Assembly (NCBI RefSeq): GCF_012726265.1
Contig: NZ_JAASAG010000010.1
Location: forward strand, 186,001 to 250,000
Length of the DNA stretch: 64,000 nt
Direction: 5' to 3'
Origin: Streptomyces sp. HNM0575
Lineage (GTDB): Bacteria > Actinomycetota > Actinomycetes > Streptomycetales > Streptomycetaceae
The notes beneath the pieces are model-generated. The model ran no database searches. It had not been told where the DNA came from and was given only the letters and a program-made list of their open reading frames with translations. This document shows positions 8,238 through 16,459 of this stretch, in pieces (position 1 is the stretch's first letter; every line of letters starts with the position of its first letter). The position numbers were made by a program, and so were the translations under genes.

Positions 8238-9092
8238 CTATGCCGCTCCGCGTTGCAGCGCCTCGCACACCGCCGTGGTCTCGCGTGCGCCCAGTTCGAG
8301 GGCCCTTCCGCACCGGCCGATCCATGCGGCCATGCCCTCCGGCGTCCCCGAGGCGTAGTCGTCCAGGGCCGACTCGTAGGAGCCGACGCCCTGTTCCACC
8401 TGGCCGACCTCGGCCGGGCAGATGGACTTGGGGTCGAGTCCGCTGCCCACCAGGACGATGCGTTCGGCGGCCCGAGCGACGAGGCCGTTGTACGAGACGA
8501 AGGGGCGCAGCGTGGCCAGTTCGCCGTGCACGATCGCCGCGAGCACCAGTGCCGGCACCTCCGTACCGTCCACCACGATCCGGGCCAGCGCGTCCAGCCG
8601 GGCCGCCACCTCGTCCGCGTCCGGCGGCTCCTTCGCCCACGCGGTACCGGCCCCCGTCGCGTCCCCGGTCCCGGTGGCCGTGACCGGCTCGCCCGCGAGG
8701 CGGGGCCGGCCCACCGACTCGTCCGAACCCGCGCCTCCTGCCGCGACGAGATGCAGCCGCGCCAGCACCCGCATCGGCGACTGCCGCCACACGTCGAGGA
8801 GTTGGCCCGCCTCGGCGGTCACCCGCAGCGCCGCCCCGACCGCGCGTGGCTCGCCCTCGGCTCCGAAGTCGGTGCGGCGGCGCATCTCCTCCAGGGCCCA
8901 GTCGGCGCCTTCGAGCGCCGCGGAGGCACGGGCGCCGCGCAGGGCCGCCTCCGCGCTCACCTCGCTGCTGCGGCGGCGCATCACGCGGTGCCCGTAGATC
9001 CGGTCGACCGACTGCCGTACGGAGTCGACGGCGTCCTGGACGCCGGGCAGCGCCCCCAGGGGCGCCAGGGGGTCAGGGGTGCTGCTGCTCAT
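8238..9092 (-). CDS. Fic-like protein with degenerate active-site motif
   Basis: The 284-residue protein is helical and conserved in Streptomyces, where it is variously named oxidoreductase or hypothetical. Its central part resembles the Fic fold: an inhibitory-type Ala-rich helix early on, LLDVWRQSPMRVLARLHLVA, then HGELATLRPF and RPFVSYNGLVARA. The last aligns with the Fic motif HPFxDGNGRxxR but lacks its His and key residues. ATG 9092 (MSSSTPDPLAP) is chosen over an outer start because it leaves a normal leader. It is divergent from the ATPase gene at 9201. AMP transfer seems unlikely without the motif His, so a structural or regulatory role is more likely; this is inference. Confidence 0.65.
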   Translation of the reverse strand: MSSSTPDPLAPLGALPGVQDAVDSVRQSVDRIYGHRVMRRRSSEVSAEAALRGARASAALEGADWALEEMRRRTDFGAEGEPRAVGAALRVTAEAGQLLDVWRQSPMRVLARLHLVAAGGAGSDESVGRPRLAGEPVTATGTGDATGAGTAWAKEPPDADEVAARLDALARIVVDGTEVPALVLAAIVHGELATLRPFVSYNGLVARAAERIVLVGSGLDPKSICPAEVGQVEQGVGSYESALDDYASGTPEGMAAWIGRCGRALELGARETTAVCEALQRGAA

Positions 9093-9200
9093 GCGTACGA
9101 CCCTACGCGCAGGCCACGGCGCCACCGGCGTCCCACGTACGAGTGGTCCTTCTCATCCGGGCTTCGCAAGGGCGGCCTCCGCACCAATACGCTCGTGTTC

Positions 9201-10184
9201 ATGAAAATCGCTTTCGTTGGGAAGGGCGGCAGCGGAAAGACCACGCTGTCCTCGCTGTTCATCCGTCAACTGGCCGCTTCGCGAGCCCCGTTGGTCGCGG
9301 TGGACGCGGACATCAATCAGCACCTGGGCGCCGCGCTGGGGATGGACGAGGCCGAAGCCTCGGCGCTCCCGTCGATGGGGGCGCAGCTTCCGCTCATCAA
9401 GGAGTGGCTGCGCGGTTCGAATCCGCGCATCGCGTCGGCCGAGACGATGATCAAGACGACGCCGCCCGGCGCGGGTTCGCGGCTGCTGCGGATCACCGAG
9501 GACAACCCTGTCTACGAGGCGTGCGCCCGTACGCTCCCGCTCGAGGGCGGCGAGGTGCGGCTGCTGGCCACCGGGCCCTTCACCGAGGCCGATCTGGGCG
9601 TCGCCTGCTACCACTCCAAGACCGGCGCGGTGGAACTCTTCCTGAACCATCTCGTCGACGGACGCGACGAGTTCGTGGTCGTCGACATGACAGCGGGCAG
9701 CGACTCGTTCGCCTCCGGGATGTTCACGCGCTTCGACATGACGTTCCTCGTCGCGGAGCCGACCCGCAAGGGCGTCTCGGTCTACCGCCAGTACAAGGAG
9801 TACGCACGGGACTTCGGCGTGCCGCTGCGCGTGGTGGGCAACAAGGTGCACGGCAGCGACGACGTGGACTTCCTGCGCGAGGAGACCGGCGACGATCTGC
9901 TGGTCTCCTTCGGGCACTCCGACTGGGTACGCGCCATGGAGAAGGGCCGCCCGCGTCCGCTCGGGGAGCTGGAGGACGCCAACCGCCGGGCGCTGCAAGC
10001 GCTTCGGGACGCCGCGGACGGGGCGTACGAGCGGCGTGACTGGCGGCGCTACACGCAGCAGATGGTCCACTTCCATCTGCGCAACGCCGAGAGCTGGGGC
10101 AACGAGAAGACCGGCGCCGACCTGGCCGCCCAGGTCGACCCCGGCTTCGTGCTCGGGGAGTACGAGGCGCCGCAGCCCGTGTGA
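9201..10184 (+). CDS. CooC/MinD-type P-loop ATPase
   Basis: The 327-residue protein opens MKIAFVGKGGSGKTTLSSLF, a deviant Walker A of the SIMIBI class with the signature Lys, followed by VAVDADINQHLG (switch I). DFVVVDM-type Walker B appears at EFVVVDMTAGSDSFASG, and a guanine/adenine-recognition stretch near GNKVHG. It most resembles CooC/nitrogenase-like metal-insertion or ParA-like ATPases, but no partner metalloenzyme is adjacent. The long basic C-terminal part (residues about 265-327) is specific to the actinobacterial family. The ATG at 9201 follows the tad-HAD conserved block and is divergent to the Fic-like gene. Confidence 0.8.
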   Translation: MKIAFVGKGGSGKTTLSSLFIRQLAASRAPLVAVDADINQHLGAALGMDEAEASALPSMGAQLPLIKEWLRGSNPRIASAETMIKTTPPGAGSRLLRITEDNPVYEACARTLPLEGGEVRLLATGPFTEADLGVACYHSKTGAVELFLNHLVDGRDEFVVVDMTAGSDSFASGMFTRFDMTFLVAEPTRKGVSVYRQYKEYARDFGVPLRVVGNKVHGSDDVDFLREETGDDLLVSFGHSDWVRAMEKGRPRPLGELEDANRRALQALRDAADGAYERRDWRRYTQQMVHFHLRNAESWGNEKTGADLAAQVDPGFVLGEYEAPQPV

Positions 10185-10241
10185 GCGGACGGGCCGAGCC
10201 CGTACTGCCGCCGCCTGCCGTACATACGAGCAGGCTGCGGG

Positions 10242-10275
10242 CCGGGAGCGGAGGACCGATCGGCCTCCGCCCCGG
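10242..10275. terminator. Stem-loop terminator between convergent genes
   Basis: An inverted repeat pairs CCGGG-A-GCGGAGG with CCTCCGC-CCCGG, leaving one bulged A and a nine-base loop. It sits between the ends of the ATPase gene (10184) and the convergent lipoprotein gene (10299), so it can serve both. Confidence 0.65.
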
Positions 10276-10298
10276 GCGCCCGCCGCACATGGGCCGCG

Positions 10299-11567
10299 TC
10301 AGTCGCGTCGGGCCTGTGAGCCGGAGGCCAGTCTCGTCGTCCCCTCGCCCCCCTTCTTCTTCAGGAACGACTTCCATCCGCGCTGGGGCCGTTCACCGAC
10401 CTGGAGCGTGCGGAGCTTGGAGAGCACCTTCGGGTCCTGTGCGTCGAGCCAGTCGACCAGCTGCCTGAACGAGACGCAGCGGACCTCGCGCTTGTGGCAG
10501 ACCGACTTCATGACGTGCTCGACGGCGTCCATGTACACGCCGCCGTTCCAGTCCTCGAAGTGGTTGCCGACGATCAGGGGCGCGCGGTTGCCCTTGTAGG
10601 CGCGCTGGAAGCCCTTCATCAGGCCCTCGCGCATCTGGCGCCCGTACGACGCGTGCTTCGCGTCCCCGCCCGCGCCGGTCTGGACCGTCCCCGACTGGTT
10701 CGCCAGGAAGTTGTAGTCCATGGAGAGCGTCTGGAACGCGCGCCCCGGCATGGGGACCTCCTGGAGCGATACGTCCCACAGGCCGCTCTTCTTCTTGGGC
10801 CAGACCTGGGTCCCGTTGCCGCTGGAGTCGTAGCGGAAGCCCATCTCCTTGGCCGCGCGGAGCAGATTCTCCTGGCCCTGGAGGCAGGGAGCGCGTCCCC
10901 CTATGAGTTCCTTGTCGTAGTCGAAGGGAAGAGGGTCCTCACGCTTGAAGCCGGTGGTCGTCTTCCAGTGCTCCACGAACCACTTGGCCTGGCGTATCTC
11001 GCTCTTCCACTGGTCCGCCGACCAGCTGCCGCCACCCGTGGGGCCGCAGAAGTGGCCGTTGAAGTGGGTGCCTATCTCGTTCCCCTGGAGCCATGCCTTG
11101 CGCACCTCGCGGAGGGTGGCCCGTATGTTCTTGTCCTTGAGGTAGCCGATGTCGGAGGCGCCGCGCGCGTGGCCCGGGGGCGAGTAGCGGTGCGACTTGG
11201 CCTCGGGGAGGGCGTATATGCCGCTCAGGAAGAACGACTGGGACGCCCCGTAGCGCTTGCCCGCCTTGCGGAAGCGGGAGAAGAGCTTGTTTCCGTCCTC
11301 GCCCGCTCCGTCCCAGGAGAAGACCACGAACTGCGGCGGCTTCTCGCCCTTGCGGAGCTTCCTGGTGACGGGCTGGTTGGGCTGGCGGCCGGTTATGGAG
11401 GTCGAACCGTCCCCGATGACGCGGGCCTGCTGCTCGGGCTTCTCCTCCGGGGCCGAGCGTCCCTGGCCTTCCGGGCTTGCCGTGGTCTCGCCGGCGCAGC
11501 CGCTCATCACCACGCTGAGCGCCACTCCCGCCGATATGCCCACTAGCCACCGTCGCGTGGCTGTCAT
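10299..11567 (-). CDS. Secreted lipoprotein with NodB-like polysaccharide deacetylase fold
   Basis: The 422-residue protein starts at ATG 11567 with GAGGTGA upstream. It has an N-terminal signal with lipobox VVMSGC near residue 23, so it is probably lipid-anchored outside the membrane. A polar linker is followed by a domain starting PPQFVVFSWDGAGED, which resembles the first NodB strand (TFDDG-type). EIGTHFNGHFCG has the histidine spacing of the metal-binding motif, and later come IVGNHFEDWNGG and conserved Cys residues. It is probably a metal-dependent polysaccharide deacetylase or a relative acting on the envelope, but the catalytic Asp pattern is not canonical (SWDG). It diverges from acsA. 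Confidence 0.7.
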   Translation of the reverse strand: MTATRRWLVGISAGVALSVVMSGCAGETTASPEGQGRSAPEEKPEQQARVIGDGSTSITGRQPNQPVTRKLRKGEKPPQFVVFSWDGAGEDGNKLFSRFRKAGKRYGASQSFFLSGIYALPEAKSHRYSPPGHARGASDIGYLKDKNIRATLREVRKAWLQGNEIGTHFNGHFCGPTGGGSWSADQWKSEIRQAKWFVEHWKTTTGFKREDPLPFDYDKELIGGRAPCLQGQENLLRAAKEMGFRYDSSGNGTQVWPKKKSGLWDVSLQEVPMPGRAFQTLSMDYNFLANQSGTVQTGAGGDAKHASYGRQMREGLMKGFQRAYKGNRAPLIVGNHFEDWNGGVYMDAVEHVMKSVCHKREVRCVSFRQLVDWLDAQDPKVLSKLRTLQVGERPQRGWKSFLKKKGGEGTTRLASGSQARRD

Positions 11568-11886
11568 CGGATCACCTCGCCTTGTCGATGTCGCTCCGTA
11601 GCGGATCAACTCCGGTACGTGACTCCAAAGTGACATCTCAGACGGAACGGGCAACTCGGGCGGGCCTCTGGAGTGACTTCCAGGTGATTTGCTCACCCCT
11701 CGGGCCCATGGACGGGCCGGACCCGGAGCCGGAGCGAGCGCGCGCATGACAGGTCTAAACCATTTGCGTCTACAGCTCTTGTCACATGGGCGCAAGGGCT
11801 GATGTGCTGGGCCGGAGCCCAAGCCCCGGCTCAGTACGGGACCTTGGGACCGGGACACAGCGGACACCCTGGGAAAGGGAGATGTC
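11568..11886. promoter_or_regulatory. Divergent promoter region of the lipoprotein gene and acsA
   Basis: These 319 bases contain no gene. They must hold both promoters. The only recognisable site is the DasR-like palindrome at 11,749-11,764. A GGGAAAGGGAG ribosome site precedes the GTG start of acsA. Confidence 0.5.
11749..11764. promoter_or_regulatory. DasR-responsive-element-like palindrome upstream of acsA
   Basis: The 16 bases ACAGGTCTAAACCATT match 13 of 16 positions of the published DasR consensus ACTGGTCTAGACCACT. The site lies 123 bases before the acsA start, a reasonable operator position. DasR is the GntR-family N-acetylglucosamine regulator of Streptomyces. Binding is inferred only from the sequence. 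Confidence 0.4.
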
Positions 11887-13851
11887 GTGAGCAACGAAAG
11901 CCTGGCCAATCTGCTCAAGGAAGAGCGGAGGTTCGCTCCGCCCGCCGATCTGGCTGCCGAAGCCAACGTCACCGTTGCGGCGTACGAGCAGGCGAAGGCG
12001 GATCGGCTGGGCTTCTGGGCCGAGCAGGCACGCCGCCTGAGCTGGGGCAAGGAGCCGACCGAGACCCTCGACTGGTCCGACCCGCCGTTCGCCAAGTGGT
12101 TCAAGGACGGCAAGCTCAACGTCGCGTACAACTGCGTCGACCGGCACGTCGAGGCGGGGAACGGCGACCGGGTCGCGCTGCACTTCGAGGGCGAGCCCGG
12201 CGACTCCCGCAGCCTCACCTACGCCGACCTACAGCGCGAGGTCTCCAAGGCCGCGAACGCGCTGACCGAGCTGGGCGTGCAGGCCGGCGACCGCGTCGCC
12301 GTCTACCTGCCGATGATCCCGGAGACCGTCGTCGCGATGCTGGCGTGCGCGCGCATCGGCGCCCCGCACTCCGTGGTCTTCGGCGGCTTCTCCGCGGACG
12401 CGCTGGCCACCCGCATCCAGGACGCCGACGCCCGCGTCGTCATCACCGCCGACGGCGGCTACCGCAAGGGCGGCGCCAGCGCGCTCAAGCCCGCCGTCGA
12501 CGAGGCGCTGACCAGGCCCGGCACCGAGAACGTCCGCAACGTACTGGTGGTCAGGCGCACCGGCCAGGACGACATCGACTGGACCGAGGGCCGCGACGTG
12601 TGGTGGCACGACGTCGTCGACCGGCAGAGCGAGCAGCACACGCCGCAGGACTTCGACGCCGAGCACCCGCTCTTCATCCTCTACACCTCCGGCACCACCG
12701 GTAAGCCGAAGGGCATCCTGCACACCACCGGCGGCTATCTGACGCAGGTCGCCTGGACCCACCACGCCGTCTTCGACCTCAAGCCCGAGAAGGACGTCTA
12801 CTGGTGTACGGCGGACGTCGGCTGGGTCACCGGCCACTCGTACATCGTCTACGGGCCGCTCGCGAACGGCGCCACCGAAGTGCTGTACGAGGGCACCCCG
12901 GACACTCCGCACAAGGGCCGCTGGTGGGAGATCGTCGAGAAGTACAAGGTCTCCCTGCTCTACACCGCGCCCACCGCGATCCGCGCCTGCATGAAGTGGG
13001 GCGACGACATCCCGGCGAAGTTCGACCTGTCGTCGCTGCGGATCCTCGGCTCCGTCGGCGAGCCGATCAACCCGGAGGCCTGGATCTGGTATCGCCACCA
13101 CATCGGCGGTGACCGTACGCCCATCGTCGACACCTGGTGGCAGACGGAGACCGGCGGCGTCATGGTCAGCCCGCTGCCCGGCGTCACCGAGACCAAGCCC
13201 GGCTCGGCGCAGCAGCCGCTTCCCGGGATCTCCGCCACCGTCGTCGACGACGAGGCGAACGAGGTGCCCGACGGCGGCGGTGGATACATGGTGCTCACCG
13301 AGCCGTGGCCGTCGATGCTTCGCACCATCTGGGGCGACGACCAGCGGTTCCTGGACACCTACTGGGCGCGCTTCGAGGGCAAGTACTTCGCCGGGGACGG
13401 CGCGAAGAAGGACGACGACGGCGACGTCTGGCTGCTGGGCCGCGTCGACGACGTCATGCTCGTCTCCGGGCACAACATCTCGACCACCGAGGTCGAGTCG
13501 TCCCTCGTATCGCACCCGAAGGTCGCGGAGGCGGCCGTCGTCGGTGCGACGGACCCACAGACCACGCAGGCGATCTGCGCGTTCGTCATCCTGCGCGGAT
13601 CGGCCGCCGAGGACGAGGGGTTGGTGGAGGAGCTGCGGGCGCACGTGGCGAAGCAGCTCGGCCCGATCGCCAAGCCGAAGAAGATCCTTCCGGTGGCGGA
13701 GCTGCCCAAGACGCGCTCCGGCAAGATCATGCGCCGGCTGCTGCGGGACGTCGCGGAGAACCGTGCGCTCGGCGACGTCAGCACGCTGACGGACTCCTCG
13801 GTCATGGAGCTCATCCAGGACAAGCTGCCGAGCGCGGCGAGCGAGGACTGA
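11887..13851 (+). CDS. acsA: Acetyl-coenzyme A synthetase
   Basis: At 654 residues this is the usual length for AMP-forming acetate-CoA ligase. It turns acetate, ATP and CoA into acetyl-CoA in the cytoplasm. The adenylation signature YTSGTTGKPKG lies near residue 265. Acetate-pocket and Acs-typical segments include VGWVTGHSYIVYGPL and DTWWQTETGG. The C-terminal catalytic and acetylation-regulated lysine is in PKTRSGKIMRR near residue 612, so protein acetylation control is possible. The GTG at 11887 is used; an ATG five bases earlier reads straight into a stop. It stands alone, divergent from the lipoprotein gene, with a hairpin terminator after it. Confidence 0.96.
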   Translation: MSNESLANLLKEERRFAPPADLAAEANVTVAAYEQAKADRLGFWAEQARRLSWGKEPTETLDWSDPPFAKWFKDGKLNVAYNCVDRHVEAGNGDRVALHFEGEPGDSRSLTYADLQREVSKAANALTELGVQAGDRVAVYLPMIPETVVAMLACARIGAPHSVVFGGFSADALATRIQDADARVVITADGGYRKGGASALKPAVDEALTRPGTENVRNVLVVRRTGQDDIDWTEGRDVWWHDVVDRQSEQHTPQDFDAEHPLFILYTSGTTGKPKGILHTTGGYLTQVAWTHHAVFDLKPEKDVYWCTADVGWVTGHSYIVYGPLANGATEVLYEGTPDTPHKGRWWEIVEKYKVSLLYTAPTAIRACMKWGDDIPAKFDLSSLRILGSVGEPINPEAWIWYRHHIGGDRTPIVDTWWQTETGGVMVSPLPGVTETKPGSAQQPLPGISATVVDDEANEVPDGGGGYMVLTEPWPSMLRTIWGDDQRFLDTYWARFEGKYFAGDGAKKDDDGDVWLLGRVDDVMLVSGHNISTTEVESSLVSHPKVAEAAVVGATDPQTTQAICAFVILRGSAAEDEGLVEELRAHVAKQLGPIAKPKKILPVAELPKTRSGKIMRRLLRDVAENRALGDVSTLTDSSVMELIQDKLPSAASED

Positions 13852-13960
13852 ACGCGGGGCGTCCGCGCGCTCCGCTGACGCACCGTTGCGCTGACGCACC
13901 GCTCCGCCGACCCGCCGTTCCGCTTCCGCTGACGCGGGCGGCGAAGTCGGCCCGTGTGAA

Positions 13961-13987
13961 GGGGCATCCGGCACCGCCGGGTGCCCC
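13961..13987 (+). terminator. Hairpin terminator after acsA
   Basis: GGGGCATCCGGC pairs with GCCGGGTGCCCC across a three-base loop, giving a 12-bp stem with one mismatch about 110 bases after the acsA stop. The sequence between 13,852 and 14,140 has otherwise only short GCTGACGC-type repeats and the start region of the next gene. Confidence 0.7.
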
Positions 13988-14140
13988 TCGCCGTGCCCCG
14001 GCCTGTCCGTACGGCCGTACGCTTCGTCAACACCGGGGCGGACGAGGGGGCTTGTCGCAGTCGTCTCCCGGGCACACGTGCCGCACGATGGTCCGGCATG
14101 ATCGGACCGACGAGCAGGGAACAGGAAGAGGGGAACACCG

Positions 14141-14638
14141 ATGAGTTCTGCCGACGACGGCCGCAGTCTCGGCCAGTTGGTGGCGTCGGCCACCGCCGAG
14201 TTGTCCGGACTGGTGCACGACGAGATCGCGCTGGCCAAGGCCGAGATCCGGCAGGACGTGAAGCGGGGGATCGTGGGCGGGGGCGCGGCGACGGTCGCGG
14301 GTGTGCTGCTGCTCTTCTCGCTGCCGGTGCTGAGCTTCGCCGCCGCGTACGGAATTCACAACCTCGGCCTTGGACTTGCCTGGTCGTTCCTGATCGTGGG
14401 CGGCGCGTACATCGTGCTGGCGCTGATCCTGCTGCTGCTGGCGTTGCGCAAGTTCAAGCGGATCAAGCCCCCGGAGAAGTCGATCGCCTCCGCCAAGGAG
14501 ACCGCCTCGGTGCTGTCGAAGGCCAAGCCGCATCCGCGTACGGACGGGGAAACGGCGGCGGCCGCGGGCGCGAACGGGCACGGACCCGGGCACGGTGCCC
14601 GGCTGGCGAAGCAGCCCGAGAGCACGCCGGCCGCCTGA
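14141..14638 (+). CDS. Phage-holin-family (holin-X, superfamily III) membrane protein
   Basis: The 165-residue protein has an N-terminal helical stretch (LGQLVASATAELSGLVHDE, then IALAKAEIRQDVKRG) typical of the actinobacterial holin-X family. Two membrane helices follow (about residues 47-70 and 78-105) and then a charged, Ala-rich tail. Despite the family name these chromosomal proteins are not in prophages, and nothing phage-like surrounds this one; their role is unknown. ATG 14141 has GGAAGAGGGGAA upstream. It is followed by a tandem repeat and the hydrolase gene in the same direction, perhaps as a loose operon. Confidence 0.8.
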   Translation: MSSADDGRSLGQLVASATAELSGLVHDEIALAKAEIRQDVKRGIVGGGAATVAGVLLLFSLPVLSFAAAYGIHNLGLGLAWSFLIVGGAYIVLALILLLLALRKFKRIKPPEKSIASAKETASVLSKAKPHPRTDGETAAAAGANGHGPGHGARLAKQPESTPAA

Positions 14639-14760
14639 GGAACCGCTCCGGGATCCGGGCGAGATCCTGGTGAGGTCTTGAGCGATCGCTCGACGACCAC
14701 CGCATGACGGCCTCCCGGCGGCACGGACCGCCGCGGCCCGCACGCCGCCCTCCCGCCCGC

Positions 14761-14810
14761 CTGTTGTCGCTTCCCGTCGCCTGCCGTCGCCTGCCGTCGC
14801 CTGCCGTCGC
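14761..14810. repeat. Five tandem 10-bp units
   Basis: Three identical copies of CTGCCGTCGC are preceded by two degenerate copies (CTGTTGTCGC, TTCCCGTCGC). They lie in the 220-base gap between the holin-like gene and the hydrolase gene. Such decamer arrays arise by replication slippage; no function is evident. Confidence 0.8.
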
Positions 14811-14858
14811 CGACGAGTACGTGATGGAAGCCGCGCGAAGTGTGACAGGCTCGACGGC

Positions 14859-15797
14859 ATGACCCACCCACCAGGTCCGGCGAATCTCATCCGGCCAGAA
14901 GGCCCCTGGACGCACCGGGACGTGGCCGCGAACGGCGCCCGCTTCCACATCGCCGAGACGGGTGACGGACCACTTGTGCTCCTGCTGCACGGATTCCCGC
15001 AGTACTGGTGGACGTGGCGGCACCAGTTGACGGCGCTCGCGGACGCCGGTTTCCGCGCCGTCGCCATGGATCTGCGCGGCGTGGGCGGCAGCGACCGTAC
15101 GCCGCGGGGCTACGACCCGGCGAACCTCGCGCTCGACGTCACCGGGGTCATCCGCTCGCTGGGAGAGCCCGACGCGGCCCTGGTCGGGCACGACTTGGGC
15201 GGCTATCTGGCGTGGACCGCCGCCGTGATGCGGCCGAAGCTCATCCGTCGTCTCGCGGTCTCCGCGATGCCGCATCCGAGGCGCTGGCGTGCGGCGATGC
15301 TCAAGGACGTACGTCAGACCAAAGCCGGGTCCTATGTCTGGGGCTTCCAGCGGCCGTTCGTGCCCGAGCGTCAACTCACGGCGAACGGCGGTGAACTGGT
15401 CGGCAGGCTGGTCAAGGAGTGGGCCGGGCCCAGGCTGCTCGAACAGCCCGGCGCGCGGGAGGCGGTCACGCGTTACGAGCAGGCCATGTGCGTGCCCTCG
15501 ACGGCGCACTGCTCCGTCGAGCCGTACCGCTGGCTGGTGCGCTCGATGGCGCGGCCCGACGGCTTCCAGTTCAACCGCCGCATGAAGCGGTCCGTGCGGG
15601 TGCCGACGATGCAGGTGCACGGCGCGCTTGATCCCGTGCTGCGCACGCGGAGTTCGGCGGGGTCGGGACAGTACGTCGAAGCTCCGTACCGCTGGCGGCT
15701 GTTGGAAGGCATCGGCCACTGGCCCCACGAGGAGGACCCGGAAGGCTTCTCCTCGGAGCTGATCGGCTGGCTGAAGGACCCCGAGCCGGACCGCTGA
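14859..15797 (+). CDS. Alpha/beta-hydrolase, epoxide-hydrolase-like
   Basis: The 312-residue enzyme has the oxyanion motif HGFPQYWWTWRHQ near residue 46 and an Asp nucleophile in VGHDLGGYLAW near residue 111, the epoxide-hydrolase pattern rather than Ser. The catalytic His is in GIGHWPHEE near residue 289. A cap domain (residues about 145-235) contains Tyr residues that could bind the epoxide. Soluble epoxide hydrolases and dehalogenases share this layout, and the HGFPQ sequence favours the former. The substrate cannot be told from the sequence. The gene stands in a conserved Streptomyces neighbourhood between acsA and marP. Confidence 0.82.
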   Translation: MTHPPGPANLIRPEGPWTHRDVAANGARFHIAETGDGPLVLLLHGFPQYWWTWRHQLTALADAGFRAVAMDLRGVGGSDRTPRGYDPANLALDVTGVIRSLGEPDAALVGHDLGGYLAWTAAVMRPKLIRRLAVSAMPHPRRWRAAMLKDVRQTKAGSYVWGFQRPFVPERQLTANGGELVGRLVKEWAGPRLLEQPGAREAVTRYEQAMCVPSTAHCSVEPYRWLVRSMARPDGFQFNRRMKRSVRVPTMQVHGALDPVLRTRSSAGSGQYVEAPYRWRLLEGIGHWPHEEDPEGFSSELIGWLKDPEPDR

Positions 15798-16459
15798 CGG
15801 TTTGAGCGGTGTCCCTGCGCATGAGTACGGGCGGGCACCGGCCCCGATCGGGGGCCCGGACCGAGGGCTCGGATCGGTGCCTCGGATTGAGGCTCGAACC
15901 GGGGCTCGAACCGGGGCTCGGACCGCCGCTCACATACGCGTTCGTCGACACGGACAACACGCGTCAACACCCGCAGCACCACGGGTGGCTTGATGACCCG
16001 TCAGACGGTTACGCGCCCGGCTACGGGGCAGAGTGCGCTGTATGGGCTGGACGCACGACTACCGTGACCTGGCACGTGACCGCAGCGGGCGGAGGGGGCC
16101 GATCCCCGGACAGCGCATGTGGCGCTTACTGCCCGACAGACTCGGCGACGGAGTCGAGCCCGGAATCCCGGAGTTGCTCAGCAGAAGAGCGCGCTGGTTC
16201 GGTGCGCGGCTGCGGCATCCGCGCGGCTGACGCACGGCCGCACGTGCACCTCCCGGACGCGCACGCTCCGGACGCTCACCCGGATTCGGATCCAGATCCG
16301 GAATCCCGATTCGGACCGGAATCCTGATCCGGCCCGGAATCCGTTCCCGGACTCGTGCGCCCGCGGGCTCACATCACGGGACCACCACTCGGGCTCATGA
16401 ACCGGGCGCACGCCCCGGGTTGACGTCCCGGGCGCACGCCACGGGTTGACGTCCCGGGT
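15798..16459. other. Gap of about 660 bases with degenerate short repeats and one doubtful small frame
   Basis: The left part has repeated GGCTCGAACCGG units (15,890-15,920). The right part has GATCCGGAATCC-type units (16,260-16,340) and a repeated GGGTTGACGTCCCGGG block (16,415-16,462). A frame from ATG 16042 to 16230 (62 codons, MGWTHDYRDLARDRSG, basic, no membrane segment) is preceded by GGGGCAGAG but is unfamiliar, so I do not claim it as a gene. Nothing else was found. Confidence 0.5.

Noticed and set aside
14141-14638. Holin annotation as a sign of a prophage.
   Set aside because: Holin-X proteins are ordinary chromosomal proteins in Streptomyces and no phage genes surround it.
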